NCBI RefSeq assembly: GCF_902829295.1 | Contig: NZ_CADEPL010000006.1 | Span: 1 to 51,671 of the forward strand | Length of the DNA stretch: 51,671 nucleotides | Direction of reading: 5' to 3' | Origin: Vogesella oryzae | GTDB taxonomy: Bacteria; Pseudomonadota; Gammaproteobacteria; Burkholderiales; Chromobacteriaceae | Translations under genes and position numbers: made by a program | Notes under the pieces: generated by a model | What the model saw: only the letters and a program-made list of their open reading frames with translations | The model's database searches: none | What the model was told of the DNA's origin: nothing | Shown here: positions 39,246 to 51,542 of the stretch, piece after piece | Layout: each line of letters begins with the position of its first letter | How positions within the stretch are numbered: the stretch's first letter is position 1

Positions 39246-39270
39246 ATATCCGACTAATTTACTCGGATAA
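39246..39270. promoter_or_regulatory. IscR-like (type 1) operator upstream of fpr
   Basis: A near-perfect inverted repeat TATCCGA-N9-TCGGATA. It matches the E. coli IscR type 1 consensus (ATASYYGACT...AGTCRRSTAT, 25 bases, recalled from memory) at about 21 of 25 positions. It ends five bases before the fpr start codon, so binding of an Fe-S-sensing Rrf2-family repressor there could block transcription. The assignment is by eye. Confidence 0.5.
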
Positions 39271-39330
39271 TCATCACCCAAGCGCCGCAGGATTGCAAGC
39301 CGCCACGCCCGCATTTCCGCAGCCAGCCAT

Positions 39331-39356
39331 AAAAAAGGCCACCGCGAACGGTGGCC
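39331..39356 (-). terminator. Terminator of the RND efflux operon
   Basis: GGCCACCG and CGGTGGCC around a CGAA loop. On the minus strand it is followed by six T. It sits 24 bases beyond the stop of the outer-membrane factor gene. Confidence 0.9.
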
Positions 39357-39379
39357 GGTGTCTGGCTGACGCTGACGGG

Positions 39380-40762
39380 TTAACCCGGCTGCCAGCCGCC
39401 ACCCAGCGCGGTGTACAGACTCACCGCCGCCTGCAGCCGGGCCAGGCGGGCATCGGCCAGCGACTGCTCCAGCTGGAACACGCTGCGCTCGGCATCCAGC
39501 ACTTCCAGATAGCTGCTGTAGCCGTTGTCGTAGCGCAAGCGGGCCAGCCGCAGCGCTTCGCGCATCGCCTCCAGCTGCTTGCGCTGTGCCAGCTCGGTCT
39601 CGCGGCTGCTGCGCACTGCGGTGAGCGCGTCCAGCGTGTCGGCAAACGCCGACTGCACTGCCTTCTCGTAGCCGGCCAGTGCCTGCTTCTGCCGTGCGCT
39701 GGCGGCCGAGACATCGGCGGCGATGGCGCCGTTGTTGAAGATTGGCGCCGCCAGATTGCCGGCAAAACTCCACATCTGCGCCGGGCCGCTGAACAGCTGC
39801 GACAGCTTGTAGCTCTCGCTGCCGATGCCGGCCGACAGGCCGATGCTGGGGAAGTAGGCCGCACGCGCCACGCCGATACGGGCGTTGGCCGCAATCAGTT
39901 GCTGCTCGGCCGCGGCGATATCCGGACGCCGCAGCAGCAGGTCGGATGGCAGATCGCCCGGCACGCTTGGCGCTTCCGCCAGCCGCTCCAGCGGCTTGCC
40001 CCGCGCCGGAGCCTGCAACAGTTCGCGCGGCGCGCGGCCCAGCAGTACCGCCAGCGCATGTTCGCTGCGGTCTACCGCCTGGCTGAGCTTGGGCACCGCC
40101 GCCTGTGCCGAAGCCAGCTCGGCTTCCGCCTGCTTCAGCTCCAGCTCGGAGGTCATGCCGCCGTTAAAGCGCTTCTGGCGCAGGCGGAAGCTGTCTTCGC
40201 GCCCCTGCAGCGTGGCCCTGGCGGCCGCCAGTTGCGCGTCGTACGCCAGCAGCTGGAAGTAGGCATTGCTGACCTGGGCCGCCAGCGACAGCCGCGCCGC
40301 CGCCAGCGTGTATTCGCTGGCCGACAGGTTGGCCGTCGCCGCCTCGCGCTGGCGCGCGAGCTTGCCCCACAGGTCCAGCTCCCAGCTGGCGTTCAGCGCC
40401 GCGCTGTACTGGTTGCCGATGGCACCGGCGCCGCTGCTGTACTGCGACGTCTGCGCGCGGGTGGCGCCGGCATTGGCGGTGACCTGCGGCAAGCGGCTGG
40501 CGCGGGCGCTGCCCAGCGCCGCCGCGGCTTCGTCCACGCGGGCCGCAGCCTGTTGCAGGTCGCGGTTATAGCGCAGGGCCTCGTCGATCAGCGCATCCAG
40601 CTGACGGTCGCCGAAGCTCTGCCACCAGCGGGCTTCCACCTGCGGCAGCGCCTTGCCGGCCGGCAAGGCCAGCTCGGGACGCTGGTAATCCGGACCGACC
40701 GCGGCGCAGCCGGACAGCACCGCTGCCAGCAACAGCGGCATCAGGGCGTGTTTAGGCGTCAT
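39380..40762 (-). CDS. Outer-membrane efflux lipoprotein (OprM/NodT family)
   Basis: This 460-residue TolC-like channel forms the outer-membrane exit duct of the pump encoded upstream. The signal peptide ends in a lipobox LSGC (acylated Cys19), followed by [15 protein letters not shown], typical of NodT-family lipoproteins. Two long alpha-helical repeats are visible ([25 protein letters not shown] and the parallel stretch in the second half, each in several segments). The gene overlaps the RND permease by 11 bases and ends the operon, with a terminator at 39331-39356. One motif copy (39884) lies inside. Confidence 0.93.
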   Translation of the reverse strand: MTPKHALMPLLLAAVLSGCAAVGPDYQRPELALPAGKALPQVEARWWQSFGDRQLDALIDEALRYNRDLQQAAARVDEAAAALGSARASRLPQVTANAGATRAQTSQYSSGAGAIGNQYSAALNASWELDLWGKLARQREAATANLSASEYTLAAARLSLAAQVSNAYFQLLAYDAQLAAARATLQGREDSFRLRQKRFNGGMTSELELKQAEAELASAQAAVPKLSQAVDRSEHALAVLLGRAPRELLQAPARGKPLERLAEAPSVPGDLPSDLLLRRPDIAAAEQQLIAANARIGVARAAYFPSIGLSAGIGSESYKLSQLFSGPAQMWSFAGNLAAPIFNNGAIAADVSAASARQKQALAGYEKAVQSAFADTLDALTAVRSSRETELAQRKQLEAMREALRLARLRYDNGYSSYLEVLDAERSVFQLEQSLADARLARLQAAVSLYTALGGGWQPG

Positions 40763-43700
40763 GCTCGGCTCCTTCCTGTTTCTGCTTGCCTTGACTCAAT
40801 TGCATGATCAATTTGAAGAACAGCGGGATGAACAGCGCGGCGATAAAGGTGGCGGCCAACATGCCGCCAATCACGCCGGTACCGATGGCATGGCGGCTGG
40901 CGGAGCCGGCACCGCTGGAAATGGCCAGCGGCACGCAACCCAGGATGAAGGCCAGCGAGGTCATCACGATCGGACGGAAGCGCAGCTTGGCCGCCTCGAT
41001 CGCCGCCTGCCCCAGCGGCATGCCCTCTTCCATCTTCAGCACCGCGAACTCCACGATCAGGATGGCGTTCTTGGCTGCCAGGCCGATCAGCGTCACCAGT
41101 GCCACCTGGAAGTACACGTCGTTGGCGAGACCGCGCAGCCAGGTAGCCAGCAGCGCACCGAACACCGCGAACGGCACTGCGGTCAGCACCGCAATCGGCA
41201 GGCTCCAGCGCTCGTACTGTGCCGCCAGGATCAGGAACACCATCACCAGCGCCACCACGAACACCATCGACGACGATCCGCCGGTGGATTTTTCCTGGAA
41301 TGCCGAGCCGGTCCATGCCAGCGTGTAGCCATCGGGCAGCACTTCCTTCGCCACCTGCTCCATCGCCGCCAGCGCCTGGCCCGAGCTGTAACCCGGTGCC
41401 GGGCCGCCGACGAACTTGGCGGACGGGAAGGCGTTGTAGCGCTCGACGATTTCCGGACCGGTGGTCTGCTCCACGGTTACCAGCGAGGTGAGCGGAATCA
41501 TCTGCCCGCCACTGGAACGCACGAACACATTGGACAGGTCGGACACGCTATCGCGGTAGCTGGCCTCCGATTGCAGCTGCACGGTAAAGATGCGGCCAAA
41601 CTTGCTGAAGTCGTTGACGTACAGCGAGCCGAAGGTGCTGCTCATGGCATCGAACACGTCGCTCACCGCCACACCCAGCGCCTTGGCCTTGTCGCGGTCC
41701 AGCTTCACGTTGAGCTGCGGCACGTTGGCCGAGAAGGTGGTCTGCACCCCGGCCAGCTCCGGCCGCTTGGCGGCTTCCTGCATCAGCTTCTGCGCCATAC
41801 CGGCCAGATCGCCGGAAGTCGCACCGGCTCGGTTCTGCAGATAGGCTTCAAAACCGCCGGTAGACGACATGCCGGAGATCGGCGGCGGGTTGAAGGCCAG
41901 CACCAGCCCTTCCGGTACGCGCATGCCCTTGCCGAACACATCGCCGACCACTGCCTGTGCCGACAGCCCCGGCGCCTTGCGCTCGTCCCACGGTTTGAGG
42001 GTGATGAAGGTCACACCGGTATTACTGCGGTTGGAGCCGGACAGGATGTCGAAGCCGGCAAAGCTCATCACATCCTTCACCGCCGGGTTGGCCGCAATCT
42101 GCTTGTCGAAGCTGTTCATCACGCCCAGCGTGCGGTTGATGGCGGCACCGTCCGGCAGGATGGTGGCGGCAATCACGTAGCCCTGGTCTTCTTCCGGCGC
42201 CAGCGACGACGGTACCAGCTTGAACAGCCACACCGAGGCGCCGATCAGCACGCCGAACAGCAGCAGCGCCAGCAGCGCACGGCGCAGCAGGAAGGCCACG
42301 CCACGGCTGTAGCGACTGGTGAGGCGATCGAAGAAGCGGTTGAAGCCTTCAAAGAAGCGGTTGCTGTGCTGGTGCTCCGGCTTGAGCATCAGTGCGCACA
42401 AGGCCGGGGTCAGCGTCAGCGCCACGATGCCGGAGATGGTCACCGAGATGGCGATGGTGATGGCGAACTGGCGATACATCTCGCCGGCGATACCGCCGAG
42501 GAAAGCCACCGGAATGAACACCGCGCACAGTACCAGCACGATGGCCACCACCGGACCGCTGACTTCCTTCATCGCCTGCAGGGTAGCCTCGTACGGCGGC
42601 TTGCCCTCCTGCATCATGATGCGCTCGACGTTTTCCAGCACCACGATGGCGTCATCGACCACGATACCGATGGCCAGCACCATACCAAACAGCGTCAGGG
42701 TGTTGATGGAATAGCCCAGCAGGTACATGCCGGCAAAAGTACCGATGATGGACACCGGCACCGCCAGACCCGGAATCAGCGTGGCACGCCAGTTCTGCAG
42801 GAACAGGTATACCACCGCGAACACCAGGATCATGGCTTCGGCCAGGGTCTGCACCACCTCGTGAATCGACACTTCCACAAAGCGGGTGGTGTCATACGGA
42901 ATCACGTAGGACAGCCCCTGCGGGAAGCGGGTGGACAACTCCGCCATCTTGGCTTCCACCGCCTTGGCGGTGTCCAGCTGGTTGGCCCCCGGCGCCAGGT
43001 TGATACCGATCGGAATGGTCGGCTTGCCGTTGTACTTGCCGTAGAAGTCGTAGGACAGCGCGCCCAGCTCGACCCTTGCCACGTCCTTCAACCGCACCTT
43101 GGCGCCTTCGCTGCCGGCGCGCAGGATGATGTTCTCGAACTCGGCGGCGTCGGTGAATCGGCCCTGGGTAGTGATGGTGTAGGTAAAGTCCGGCTTGCCC
43201 TCGGTCGGGGTGGCGCCGATCTTGCCGGCGGCAAACTGCGCGTTCTGCTCGCGGATCGCCTTGGCCACATCGCTAGGCGTCATGCCCAGCTGCGCCAGCC
43301 GGTCCGGCTTCAGCCAGATACGCATCGCGTAGTCCTGGCCGGCAAAGTTGGTCACCTGCCCCACGCCCGGAATACGCTTGAGCTCGTCCACCACGTTCAG
43401 CAACGCGTAGTTGCTCATGAACAGGGTGTCGAAGCGCTGGTCCGGCGAATACAGCGCCACCACCTGCAGGAAGGTTGCCGCCTGCTTGCGCACGTTGACG
43501 CCCTGGCGACGGACTTCTTCCGGCAGCGAGGTCAGTGCCGACTGCACACGGTTGTTGACGTTAATCGCCGCCTGGTCCGGATTGGTACCGATCTTGAAGG
43601 TGACGGTGACCGTCAGCCGGCCGTTACTGGCACTGGTCGACTGCAGGTACAGCATGTCGTCCACGCCGTTGATCGCCTGCTCCAGTGGCGAAGCCACGGT

Positions 43701-43880
43701 TTCGGCAATCACCTCGGCCGAGGCGCCCGGATAGGAGGTGGTAATCGCCACCGATGGCGGCACGATCTGCGGGTACTGTTCGATCGGCAGCGCGCGCATG
43801 CCGAAGAAGCCGGCCAGCACGATGATGATGGACAGTACAGACGCGAAGATCGGCCGGCGGATAAAGAAGGCTGAGAACAT
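40752..43880 (-). CDS. RND efflux permease, HAE1 family (AcrB/MexB-like)
   Basis: This 1042-residue proton-driven inner-membrane pump exports hydrophobic and amphiphilic drugs. It starts [19 protein letters not shown] with the first of 12 membrane helices, has two large periplasmic loops, the [18 protein letters not shown] proton-relay region with paired Asp in helix 4, and the conserved [21 protein letters not shown] near the end. Length equals the family norm. It lies between the adaptor and outer-membrane genes (18-base gap and 11-base overlap), so all three are made together. Control by the divergent TetR repressor is likely. Confidence 0.96.
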   Translation of the reverse strand: MFSAFFIRRPIFASVLSIIIVLAGFFGMRALPIEQYPQIVPPSVAITTSYPGASAEVIAETVASPLEQAINGVDDMLYLQSTSASNGRLTVTVTFKIGTNPDQAAINVNNRVQSALTSLPEEVRRQGVNVRKQAATFLQVVALYSPDQRFDTLFMSNYALLNVVDELKRIPGVGQVTNFAGQDYAMRIWLKPDRLAQLGMTPSDVAKAIREQNAQFAAGKIGATPTEGKPDFTYTITTQGRFTDAAEFENIILRAGSEGAKVRLKDVARVELGALSYDFYGKYNGKPTIPIGINLAPGANQLDTAKAVEAKMAELSTRFPQGLSYVIPYDTTRFVEVSIHEVVQTLAEAMILVFAVVYLFLQNWRATLIPGLAVPVSIIGTFAGMYLLGYSINTLTLFGMVLAIGIVVDDAIVVLENVERIMMQEGKPPYEATLQAMKEVSGPVVAIVLVLCAVFIPVAFLGGIAGEMYRQFAITIAISVTISGIVALTLTPALCALMLKPEHQHSNRFFEGFNRFFDRLTSRYSRGVAFLLRRALLALLLFGVLIGASVWLFKLVPSSLAPEEDQGYVIAATILPDGAAINRTLGVMNSFDKQIAANPAVKDVMSFAGFDILSGSNRSNTGVTFITLKPWDERKAPGLSAQAVVGDVFGKGMRVPEGLVLAFNPPPISGMSSTGGFEAYLQNRAGATSGDLAGMAQKLMQEAAKRPELAGVQTTFSANVPQLNVKLDRDKAKALGVAVSDVFDAMSSTFGSLYVNDFSKFGRIFTVQLQSEASYRDSVSDLSNVFVRSSGGQMIPLTSLVTVEQTTGPEIVERYNAFPSAKFVGGPAPGYSSGQALAAMEQVAKEVLPDGYTLAWTGSAFQEKSTGGSSSMVFVVALVMVFLILAAQYERWSLPIAVLTAVPFAVFGALLATWLRGLANDVYFQVALVTLIGLAAKNAILIVEFAVLKMEEGMPLGQAAIEAAKLRFRPIVMTSLAFILGCVPLAISSGAGSASRHAIGTGVIGGMLAATFIAALFIPLFFKLIMQLSQGKQKQEGAEHDA

Positions 43881-43898
43881 AGTGTCTGCTCCCCCGCC

Positions 43899-45071
43899 TT
43901 AGCCTTGCGCCGGCGCCGAAGCGGCCTGTGCCGGATGCGGTGCCACGGTGGCGCCCGGGCGCAGCTTGATCAGGTTATCCACGATCACCTTGTCGCCTGG
44001 CTGCAAGCCGCTTTCCACGATGAAGCCACCGTTGGCCGCAGGGGTCTCGGCCAGCTGCAGCGGACGCGGCTCGACCTTGTTGCCCTTGCCCGCCACCCAC
44101 ACCAGCTTGCCTTGCTGGGTGGACAGTACCGCCTGCTGCGGCACCACCAGCGCATTGACACGCACCGCACCCTTCAGCTCCACGCGCACGAACTGGCCGG
44201 CACGCAACAGGTTCTGCGGGTTGGCAAAGATGGCACGCGCCGCCGAGGTGCCGGTCGCCGGATCGATGACGCGGTCGGCAAAATCGATCACGCCGTTTCG
44301 GCCATACGGGCTGCCATCCGGCAGCTTCAGCGATACCGTGTAGCGGTTGCCGGCCGGCAGGCGCAGCTTGCCTTCCCGTGCCAGTTTCTGCGTCTTGAGT
44401 ACGTCGTTATCCGACAGCGAGAACTTCACGTAGATCGGATCGAGCTGCGAGATCTTGGTCAGTAGGCTGTCGCCACCGGACTGTACCAGGCTGCCTTCGG
44501 AACGCACTTCGGCACTGGTAACACCGGAAATCGGCGCGGTCACCCGAGTGTAGTCCAGGTTGATCTGCGCCGCCTTCAATGCGGCGCGTGCCGCTGCCAC
44601 CGATGCCTTGGCGGTTGCCAGCGCGGCGACGGCATCGTCGCGGTCCTTCTGGCTGACGGCGTTTTCCTTGAACAGCGGCAGCACGCGGTCGTAATCCTGC
44701 TGCGCGCGGATCAGGTTGGCTTCCTGCAGCTTCAGCGAGGCATCCGCCTGCTCTACCGCCGCCTGGTACGGCGCGTGGTCGATCTGGAACAGCAATTCGC
44801 CGGCCTTCACTGCCGCGCCTTCGGTATAGGCACGTTTTTGCAGGATGCCGGAAACGCGGGCGCGGACTTCCACTTCACGCGAGCCGCTGGTCTGTGCCAC
44901 GTACTCGGTGGTAACCGGCACGTCGGCCGGTTTCATTTCAACCACGCTCACCGGCATCGGCGGCATGTTGCCGCCAGCGGCGGCGTGCTCGTTCTGTTGT
45001 TGGCCGCAAGCGGCAAGCAGTGCGGCCAACGGCAGCAATACCAGCGTGTGTCGAGGCTTGATGGTTATCAC
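43899..45071 (-). CDS. RND efflux periplasmic adaptor lipoprotein (AcrA/MexA-like)
   Basis: This 390-residue membrane-fusion protein bridges the inner-membrane pump and the outer-membrane channel. A lipoprotein signal peptide ends in LLAAC (acylated Cys22). The rest has the lipoyl and hairpin layout: VEVRARVSGILQKRAYTEGAAVKAGELLFQID in two segments, helices around KENAVSQKDRDDA, and TRVTAPISGVTS. The start is GTG 45071 with AGGAG seven bases upstream; the ATG-type frame to 45227 crosses the promoter region. Two opposed motif copies (44999 and 45021) lie in the lipobox region. Confidence 0.94.
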   Translation of the reverse strand: MITIKPRHTLVLLPLAALLAACGQQQNEHAAAGGNMPPMPVSVVEMKPADVPVTTEYVAQTSGSREVEVRARVSGILQKRAYTEGAAVKAGELLFQIDHAPYQAAVEQADASLKLQEANLIRAQQDYDRVLPLFKENAVSQKDRDDAVAALATAKASVAAARAALKAAQINLDYTRVTAPISGVTSAEVRSEGSLVQSGGDSLLTKISQLDPIYVKFSLSDNDVLKTQKLAREGKLRLPAGNRYTVSLKLPDGSPYGRNGVIDFADRVIDPATGTSAARAIFANPQNLLRAGQFVRVELKGAVRVNALVVPQQAVLSTQQGKLVWVAGKGNKVEPRPLQLAETPAANGGFIVESGLQPGDKVIVDNLIKLRPGATVAPHPAQAASAPAQG

Positions 45072-45294
45072 GAAGGGCTCCTTGATGGGTGAGGGTCCTG
45101 ATAGTGGTGCTTGATGTGCGAAGCGTTGGACGCAGCAAGCAGCCTGCCGGGCAGGCGCTCGCGGGCATGCTTTACCGTAGTTCAGAGCATTGCCGCCGTC
45201 ATGGCCGTATCTTGCCACCCTTGGCACAAAAATTCATGCCATTGGCAACTGGCAACAATAAAGACATTGGCAGCAGCGTAAAGATGGCAAATAA

Positions 45295-45318
45295 TACATA
45301 CATTCATGTACGTATGTA
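45295..45318. promoter_or_regulatory. AcrR-like operator between the efflux operon and its regulator
   Basis: A 24-base imperfect palindrome with TACATAC at one end and GTATGTA at the other. From memory it has nearly the same arms and spacing as the E. coli AcrR box upstream of acrAB. It lies in the 315-base divergent region, 69 bases from the TetR start and 224 from the adaptor start. It is the natural site for the repressor encoded at 45387-46034. Confidence 0.75.
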
Positions 45319-45386
45319 AACAAAGCGGCTGCGCTGCCTGGCATTTATCGCTATCCTTACGCCCGCACAAAAACCCTGTCACCATC

Positions 45387-46034
45387 ATGGCCCGCAAGAC
45401 CCGAGAAGAAGCCGAACAAACCCGCCACCTGCTCCTGGATACCGCCGAACGCGTGTTCTGGGAAAAAGGCGTGGCCGCCACCTCGCTGGCCGACATCGCT
45501 GCGGCGGCGGGCGTGACGCGTGGTGCGATCTACTGGCACTTCAACAACAAGCTGGATCTGTTCACTGCCATCTGCGACCGCATCATGCCGGAGCTGGAGG
45601 AGATGGAAAGCGTGCTGCTCGACAGCCGCCTCTCCCCTGCCGCGCGCCTGTGGCAGCACGCCAGCACGCTGTTTGCGCTGGTGCGCGACAACGAGCGCCT
45701 GCGTCGCATCTGCGGCATTCATCACCTCGGCTGCGAACAGGTCGGCGAAATGGCGCCGCTGCTGCTGGAACAGATCAGCTGGACGCAGGAAAAGCAGGCC
45801 CGCTTGCAGCAGGTACTGGAGGATGCGGCCAGCGCCGGCCAGCTGCGCGACGGCATCGAGCCGCGTCTGGCGGCACTGGGGTTGCACTCGCTGTACGGCG
45901 GCCTGTGCCACACCTGGATGATCAATCCGGAAGACAACACTGTTCACCAGTATATCCATGCACTGATAAGCCCTTATTTTGTAGGGATTTTCCGTGACAG
46001 CTGCTGGCTAGCAGAGCCTGCAGCGGAACACTGA
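45387..46034 (+). CDS. TetR/AcrR-family repressor of the RND pump
   Basis: This 215-residue regulator starts MARKTREEAEQTRHLLLDTAE. It has a TetR helix-turn-helix (TSLADIAAAAGVTRGAIYWHF, about residues 32-52, quoted in part) and an AcrR/TtgR-type ligand domain. Drugs binding this domain should release it from DNA. It is divergent from the pump operon, with an AcrR-like box between. The start ATG 45387 fits the family; the 27-residue longer frame starts inside the operator. No strong Shine-Dalgarno is seen. Confidence 0.92.
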   Translation: MARKTREEAEQTRHLLLDTAERVFWEKGVAATSLADIAAAAGVTRGAIYWHFNNKLDLFTAICDRIMPELEEMESVLLDSRLSPAARLWQHASTLFALVRDNERLRRICGIHHLGCEQVGEMAPLLLEQISWTQEKQARLQQVLEDAASAGQLRDGIEPRLAALGLHSLYGGLCHTWMINPEDNTVHQYIHALISPYFVGIFRDSCWLAEPAAEH

Positions 46035-46084
46035 TTCGCGTATACTGCCCGGCTTTCCCGCATTTACAGCCCCATTACACCCAA

Positions 46085-46990
46085 ATGAGCCACGCGATTA
46101 GCATCGAGTCGGTCAGCAAGCGCTTTGGCACGCTGCAGGCACTGGATGACATCAGCTTCACGGTTGCCCACGGCGAGTTCTTTGCCCTGCTTGGCCCCAA
46201 CGGCGCCGGCAAAACCACCCTGATTTCCGCCATGGGCGGCCTGTCGCGTCCCGATAGCGGCCGCATCCGCATCATGGGCCACGATGCCGTCAGCGATACC
46301 CGCGCCGCGCGCATGCAGCTGGGGGTGGTACCGCAAGAACTGGTATTTGATCCTTTCTTTACCGTACGCGAGACGCTGGTATTCCAGTCCGGCTACTTCG
46401 GCATCCGCCACAACGATGCCTGGGTAGACGAGCTGCTGTTCAAGCTCGGCCTCCCCGACAAGGCCAACACCAATATGCGCGCGCTGTCCGGCGGCATGAA
46501 GCGCCGGGTGATGGTGGCGCAGGCACTGGTACACCGCCCGCCGGTGATCGTGCTGGATGAACCCACCGCCGGCGTGGACGTGGAGCTGCGCCAGAGCCTG
46601 TGGGCATTCGTGCAGGAGCTGAACGACGCCGGCCACACCATCGTGCTGACCACCCACTATCTGGAAGAAGCCGAGGCGCTGTGCAGCCGCATCGCGATGA
46701 TGAAGAAAGGCCGCCTGATTGCGCTGGAAGCCAAAGACAAACTGCTGGCGCACAGTGCCAGCCGCGAAATCTCGCTGAAGCTGTCCGGCCCGCTGCCGGC
46801 AACGTTGGCCGCCAGCTACCAGGCGCGCGAGACCGACGGCCGCCAGATCCTGGTCCTGCCCGACATCGCCCGCCTGGAAGACGTGTTGCGCGAACTGCGC
46901 CTGGCCGCAGTGGAAGTGCGCGAGCTGTCGGTACATGAAACCGATCTGGAGCAGGTATTTGTGGAACTGATGCATGGAGGCAAGAAGTGA
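46085..46990 (+). CDS. ABC exporter ATP-binding subunit (YadG-like)
   Basis: This 301-residue cytosolic ATPase has Walker A GPNGAGKTTL (about 38-47), Q-loop VVPQELVFDP, signature LSGGMKRRVMVAQAL, Walker B VIVLDEPTAGVD and switch TTHYLEEAEAL. The layout is that of ABC-2-type exporters such as YadG or drug/lipid exporters. It overlaps the permease gene by one base. A TATACT hexamer at 46041-46046 may be a -10 box. Substrate unknown. In beta-proteobacteria this pair is often found beside ibaG-murA and the Mla genes, which hints at an envelope role; that is family knowledge recalled, not shown here. Confidence 0.93.
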   Translation: MSHAISIESVSKRFGTLQALDDISFTVAHGEFFALLGPNGAGKTTLISAMGGLSRPDSGRIRIMGHDAVSDTRAARMQLGVVPQELVFDPFFTVRETLVFQSGYFGIRHNDAWVDELLFKLGLPDKANTNMRALSGGMKRRVMVAQALVHRPPVIVLDEPTAGVDVELRQSLWAFVQELNDAGHTIVLTTHYLEEAEALCSRIAMMKKGRLIALEAKDKLLAHSASREISLKLSGPLPATLAASYQARETDGRQILVLPDIARLEDVLRELRLAAVEVRELSVHETDLEQVFVELMHGGKK

Positions 46991-47745
46991 TGCAAGGCTT
47001 CCTGACCCTGTTCAAGAAAGAGATCCTGCGCTTCTGGAAGGTTGCCTTCCAGACCGTGGCCGCGCCGGTGCTGACCGCCCTGTTGTACCAACTGATTTTC
47101 TCGCATGTGCTGTCGCGCCATGTGGAGGCTTATCCGGGCGTCAGCTACACCGCCTTCCTGATCCCGGGCCTGACGATGATGTCGATGGCGCAGAACGCCT
47201 TCGCCAACAGCTCGTCCAGCCTGATCCAGTCCAAGATCACCGGCAATATCGTGTTCCTGCTGCTGCCGCCCTTGTCGGCGCTGGAGTTCTTCGGCGCCTA
47301 CCTGCTGGCGTCGGTGGTGCGCGGTATGGTGGTCGGTGCCGGCGTGCTGCTGGTCACCGCCTGGTTCGGTCTGCCGCTGCCGGCCAACCCGCTGTGGGTG
47401 CTGCTGTTCGCCGCGCTGGGTTGTGGCGTGCTGGGCACGCTGGGCATCATCGCCGGCATCTGGGCCGACAAGTTCGACCAGTTGGCCGCTTTCCAGAACT
47501 TCATCATCATGCCGCTGACTTTCCTGTCCGGCGTGTTCTACTCCATCTCCGGCCTGCCGCCGCTGTGGAAAGCCGTGTCGCATCTCAACCCGGTGTTCTA
47601 CATGATCGACGGCTTCCGCTACGGCTTCTTTGGCCAGGCCGATGTGTCGCCGTGGTTGGCCGCAGCGGTCGTGGCAGGCAGCTTCTTGCTACTGTCCGCC
47701 TGGGCCTTGCATTTGCTGCGCAGCGGCTACAAATTACGCCAATAA
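46990..47745 (+). CDS. ABC-2-type exporter permease (YadH-like)
   Basis: This 251-residue inner-membrane protein has about six hydrophobic segments and ABC-2 family features: FKKEILRFWKVAFQTVAAPVLTALLY (two segments), SYTAFLIPGLTMMSM, and FLSGVFYSISGLPPLWKAVSHLNP. It pairs with the ATPase encoded just upstream, and the ATG at 46990 overlaps that stop by one base, with GGAGG nine bases upstream. A motif copy is at 47655. Substrate unknown. Confidence 0.92.
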   Translation: MQGFLTLFKKEILRFWKVAFQTVAAPVLTALLYQLIFSHVLSRHVEAYPGVSYTAFLIPGLTMMSMAQNAFANSSSSLIQSKITGNIVFLLLPPLSALEFFGAYLLASVVRGMVVGAGVLLVTAWFGLPLPANPLWVLLFAALGCGVLGTLGIIAGIWADKFDQLAAFQNFIIMPLTFLSGVFYSISGLPPLWKAVSHLNPVFYMIDGFRYGFFGQADVSPWLAAAVVAGSFLLLSAWALHLLRSGYKLRQ

Positions 47746-47812
47746 CAGTGATACCGGCAGCGCGGCCACTTGCCGCGCGCCTATAACAATAGCTTTCAGA
47801 CAGGATTACCCA

Positions 47813-49323
<1,511 letters not shown>

Positions 49324-49346
49324 TTCCGGCCCGCGAAAACCACAGC

Positions 49347-49373
49347 AAAGCCCCGCAAGGGGCTTTTATTTTT
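49347..49373 (+). terminator. Terminator after murA
   Basis: AAAGCCCC and GGGGCTTT around a GCAA loop, followed by a T-rich tail. It closes the ABC exporter-ibaG-murA cluster. Confidence 0.92.
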
Positions 49374-49446
49374 TTAAACGAACAGATAGCTCTTTGCTGA
49401 AAACCATCCCGCGTTTACCATAATTTGATCAAACAAAAATAAATCA

Positions 49447-49462
49447 CGGCCAACATTGGCCG
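49447..49462. repeat. Motif-like short palindrome upstream of the chemoreceptor
   Basis: CGGCCAACATTGGCCG: seven-base perfect arms around CA. It is a degenerate version of the recurring palindromic pair (the flanking TG and CA are lost), 66 bases before the chemoreceptor start. Confidence 0.6.
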
Positions 49463-49527
49463 AAAATCGCCTAACCAAGCAACTGGATAGACATAGGCAT
49501 TGATTAAATTAAACACGGAGAAACAGC

Positions 49528-51507
49528 ATGCCCAAGAGTATCAAGGCCAAGCTGCTGACGGGGGCCGGCCTGCTGGTACTGATCGGTTTTGCCGCCATCA
49601 CCGGCCTCAACAGCTGGCTGGCATGGCAACAGGCTGAAGACAGCGTCTTGCAACAGGCCCGCACCCAGGCCCAGGGCGAGGCCAACAAGCTCAGCATGAT
49701 GCTGGAGCGCAGCTACAGCGCAGTGGAAGGGTTGGCCGCCGCCATGCAGGCCGTGCCGGACAGCGGCGCGCCACAACCACGACAACTGGCCAGCACCCAG
49801 ACCCGCGCCCTGCTGCCGCAGCACCCGGAAGCGGTCGGCATCTTCACCCTGTGGGAACCAAATAGTCTCGATACCCGCGACGCGGAGCTGGCCGGCAAGC
49901 CGGAGAACGGTGCCAATGGCCGCGCCGGCGTGTACTGGTATCGCAAGGATGGCCAGGAGGGCGTGGTGTGGGGGGCCGATAATGTCGATGGCGACGAGTA
50001 TTACGCCGGACCGAAGCGCCTGCAGCAGCCGGTATTGACCGAGCCATACGAGGACCGCGACATCAAGGTACTGATGGCCACCCTGTCCTACCCCATCATG
50101 CGCAACGGCCAGTTTGTCGGCGTTGCCGGCCTGGATATGGGGCTGGGCAAACTGCAGCAACTGGCCAGCGCGGTGCAACCGTATGGCGACGGCTATATGA
50201 CCATCTACGCCAATAGCGGGCTGGTACTCGGCGCACCGGACAAAACCGCCGTCGGCAAGCCCGACAGCACCCTGCCGGAAGCCGCGCGTACGGCCATGGC
50301 CAGCGGCCAAGCTTACGACTATCGCAGCGACGGCGTGTTGCACTTCATCCGGCCAATCCAGGTTGGCCGCACCGCCCATCCGTGGGCGCTGCGCATCTCC
50401 ATCCCGCAGCACAGTGCCTTTGCCGACACCCGCGCCGCCATCATCAAATCCGCGCTACTCAGCCTGGCCGCGCTACCGGTCATCCTGCTGGCGCTCGGCC
50501 TGCTGCTGGGCCGGTTGATCGCACCACTGGGCCGCCTGCAAACCGCACTAGCCGAACTGTCCGGCGGCGATGGTGACCTGACCCGCCAGCTGGAAATCCG
50601 CGGCCAGGATGAGATCGGCGCCTCGGCCGGCGCCTTCAACCGCTTCAGCCAGTCGCTGCGCCAGATGTTGCTGGAAGTGCGCGAGCGCACCGAGCAAGTC
50701 CATGACGCGGTAGCGGCACTGGCCAGCGAAACCGCCGACATCAGCGCCCACTCCGGCCAGCAGGCCAGCGCGGCCACCTCGACCGCCAGCAGCGTGGGGC
50801 AGTTGTCCAGCAGCATCGGCCGTATCGCCGAGGCTGCCGGCCAGGCCGAACGCGCAGTGCTGGAAGCCGGCGACGAAGCCGAACACGTTGCCGACAGCGT
50901 ACACTCCACCGCGCGCGAGATCGGCAGCATCGCCGGCACCATCCGCAGTGTCGGTAGTGTGCTGGAGCATCTGGAAAACCGTTCCGCCGAGATCAGCAGC
51001 ATCGTGCAGGTCATCAAGGACATTGCCGAGCAGACCAATCTGCTGGCGCTGAACGCCGCCATCGAGGCGGCGCGCGCCGGCGAACAGGGTCGCGGCTTTG
51101 CGGTGGTGGCCGACGAGGTACGCAAGCTGGCCGAACGCACCGCCGCCGCCACGGTGGAAATCGCCGGCAGCATCCGCCAGATTCAGGACGAAACCGCCAG
51201 CGCCAGTGGCAGCATGGATGCCGCCATCCAGCAGGTAGAGAACGGCGTGATGCTGGCGGAGCGCGCCGCCGGTGCCATCGAGCAGATTCGCGAGCACAAC
51301 CGCGGCGTGCTGGGCACCGTCACCGACATTGCCAGGGCCACCGCCGAACAGTCCGGCGCCAGCCGCGAGATTGCCCAGCACATCGAGCATATCCACGCCA
51401 TGACCGATGACACCGATGCCTCGCTGCGGCACGCCAACAGCGCGGTAGGCGAGCTGCGCCGGCTGGCGGACGAACTGCAGGCGCTGCTGGCCCGCTTCCG
51501 GCTGTAA
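49528..51507 (+). CDS. Methyl-accepting chemotaxis protein with extracytoplasmic dCache-type sensor
   Basis: This 659-residue inner-membrane chemoreceptor has a first membrane segment at about 8-27 and a periplasmic domain of about 280 residues with Cache features ([47 protein letters not shown]). A second membrane segment lies near 305-330, followed by a HAMP linker, and the signalling tip has [20 protein letters not shown] and [16 protein letters not shown]. Its sensor type suggests small ligands such as amino acids or organic acids; the ligand is unknown. The start ATG has GGAG eight bases upstream. The stop codon lies inside the following hairpin. Confidence 0.95.
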   Translation: MPKSIKAKLLTGAGLLVLIGFAAITGLNSWLAWQQAEDSVLQQARTQAQGEANKLSMMLERSYSAVEGLAAAMQAVPDSGAPQPRQLASTQTRALLPQHPEAVGIFTLWEPNSLDTRDAELAGKPENGANGRAGVYWYRKDGQEGVVWGADNVDGDEYYAGPKRLQQPVLTEPYEDRDIKVLMATLSYPIMRNGQFVGVAGLDMGLGKLQQLASAVQPYGDGYMTIYANSGLVLGAPDKTAVGKPDSTLPEAARTAMASGQAYDYRSDGVLHFIRPIQVGRTAHPWALRISIPQHSAFADTRAAIIKSALLSLAALPVILLALGLLLGRLIAPLGRLQTALAELSGGDGDLTRQLEIRGQDEIGASAGAFNRFSQSLRQMLLEVRERTEQVHDAVAALASETADISAHSGQQASAATSTASSVGQLSSSIGRIAEAAGQAERAVLEAGDEAEHVADSVHSTAREIGSIAGTIRSVGSVLEHLENRSAEISSIVQVIKDIAEQTNLLALNAAIEAARAGEQGRGFAVVADEVRKLAERTAAATVEIAGSIRQIQDETASASGSMDAAIQQVENGVMLAERAAGAIEQIREHNRGVLGTVTDIARATAEQSGASREIAQHIEHIHAMTDDTDASLRHANSAVGELRRLADELQALLARFRL

Positions 51508-51541
51508 CCGGGTTGGTCGCACCCTGCGGCCAACCCGGTTA
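51505..51541. terminator. Long motif-containing hairpin overlapping the chemoreceptor stop
   Basis: TAACCGGGTTGG and CCAACCCGGTTA form a 12-base perfect stem that extends by TCGCA/TGCGG pairing (one wobble) to 17 bases around a CCC loop. The right arm is an exact TGCGGCCAAC (51525-51534) and the left arm has one mismatch. The stem begins with the stop codon itself. Confidence 0.75.
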
Positions 51542-51542
51542 C

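Noticed and set aside
40761..43874. Open frame of 1037 codons antisense to the RND permease
   Set aside because: Same kind of shadow in high-GC coding DNA; the composition is unlike a real protein and the RND permease is certain.
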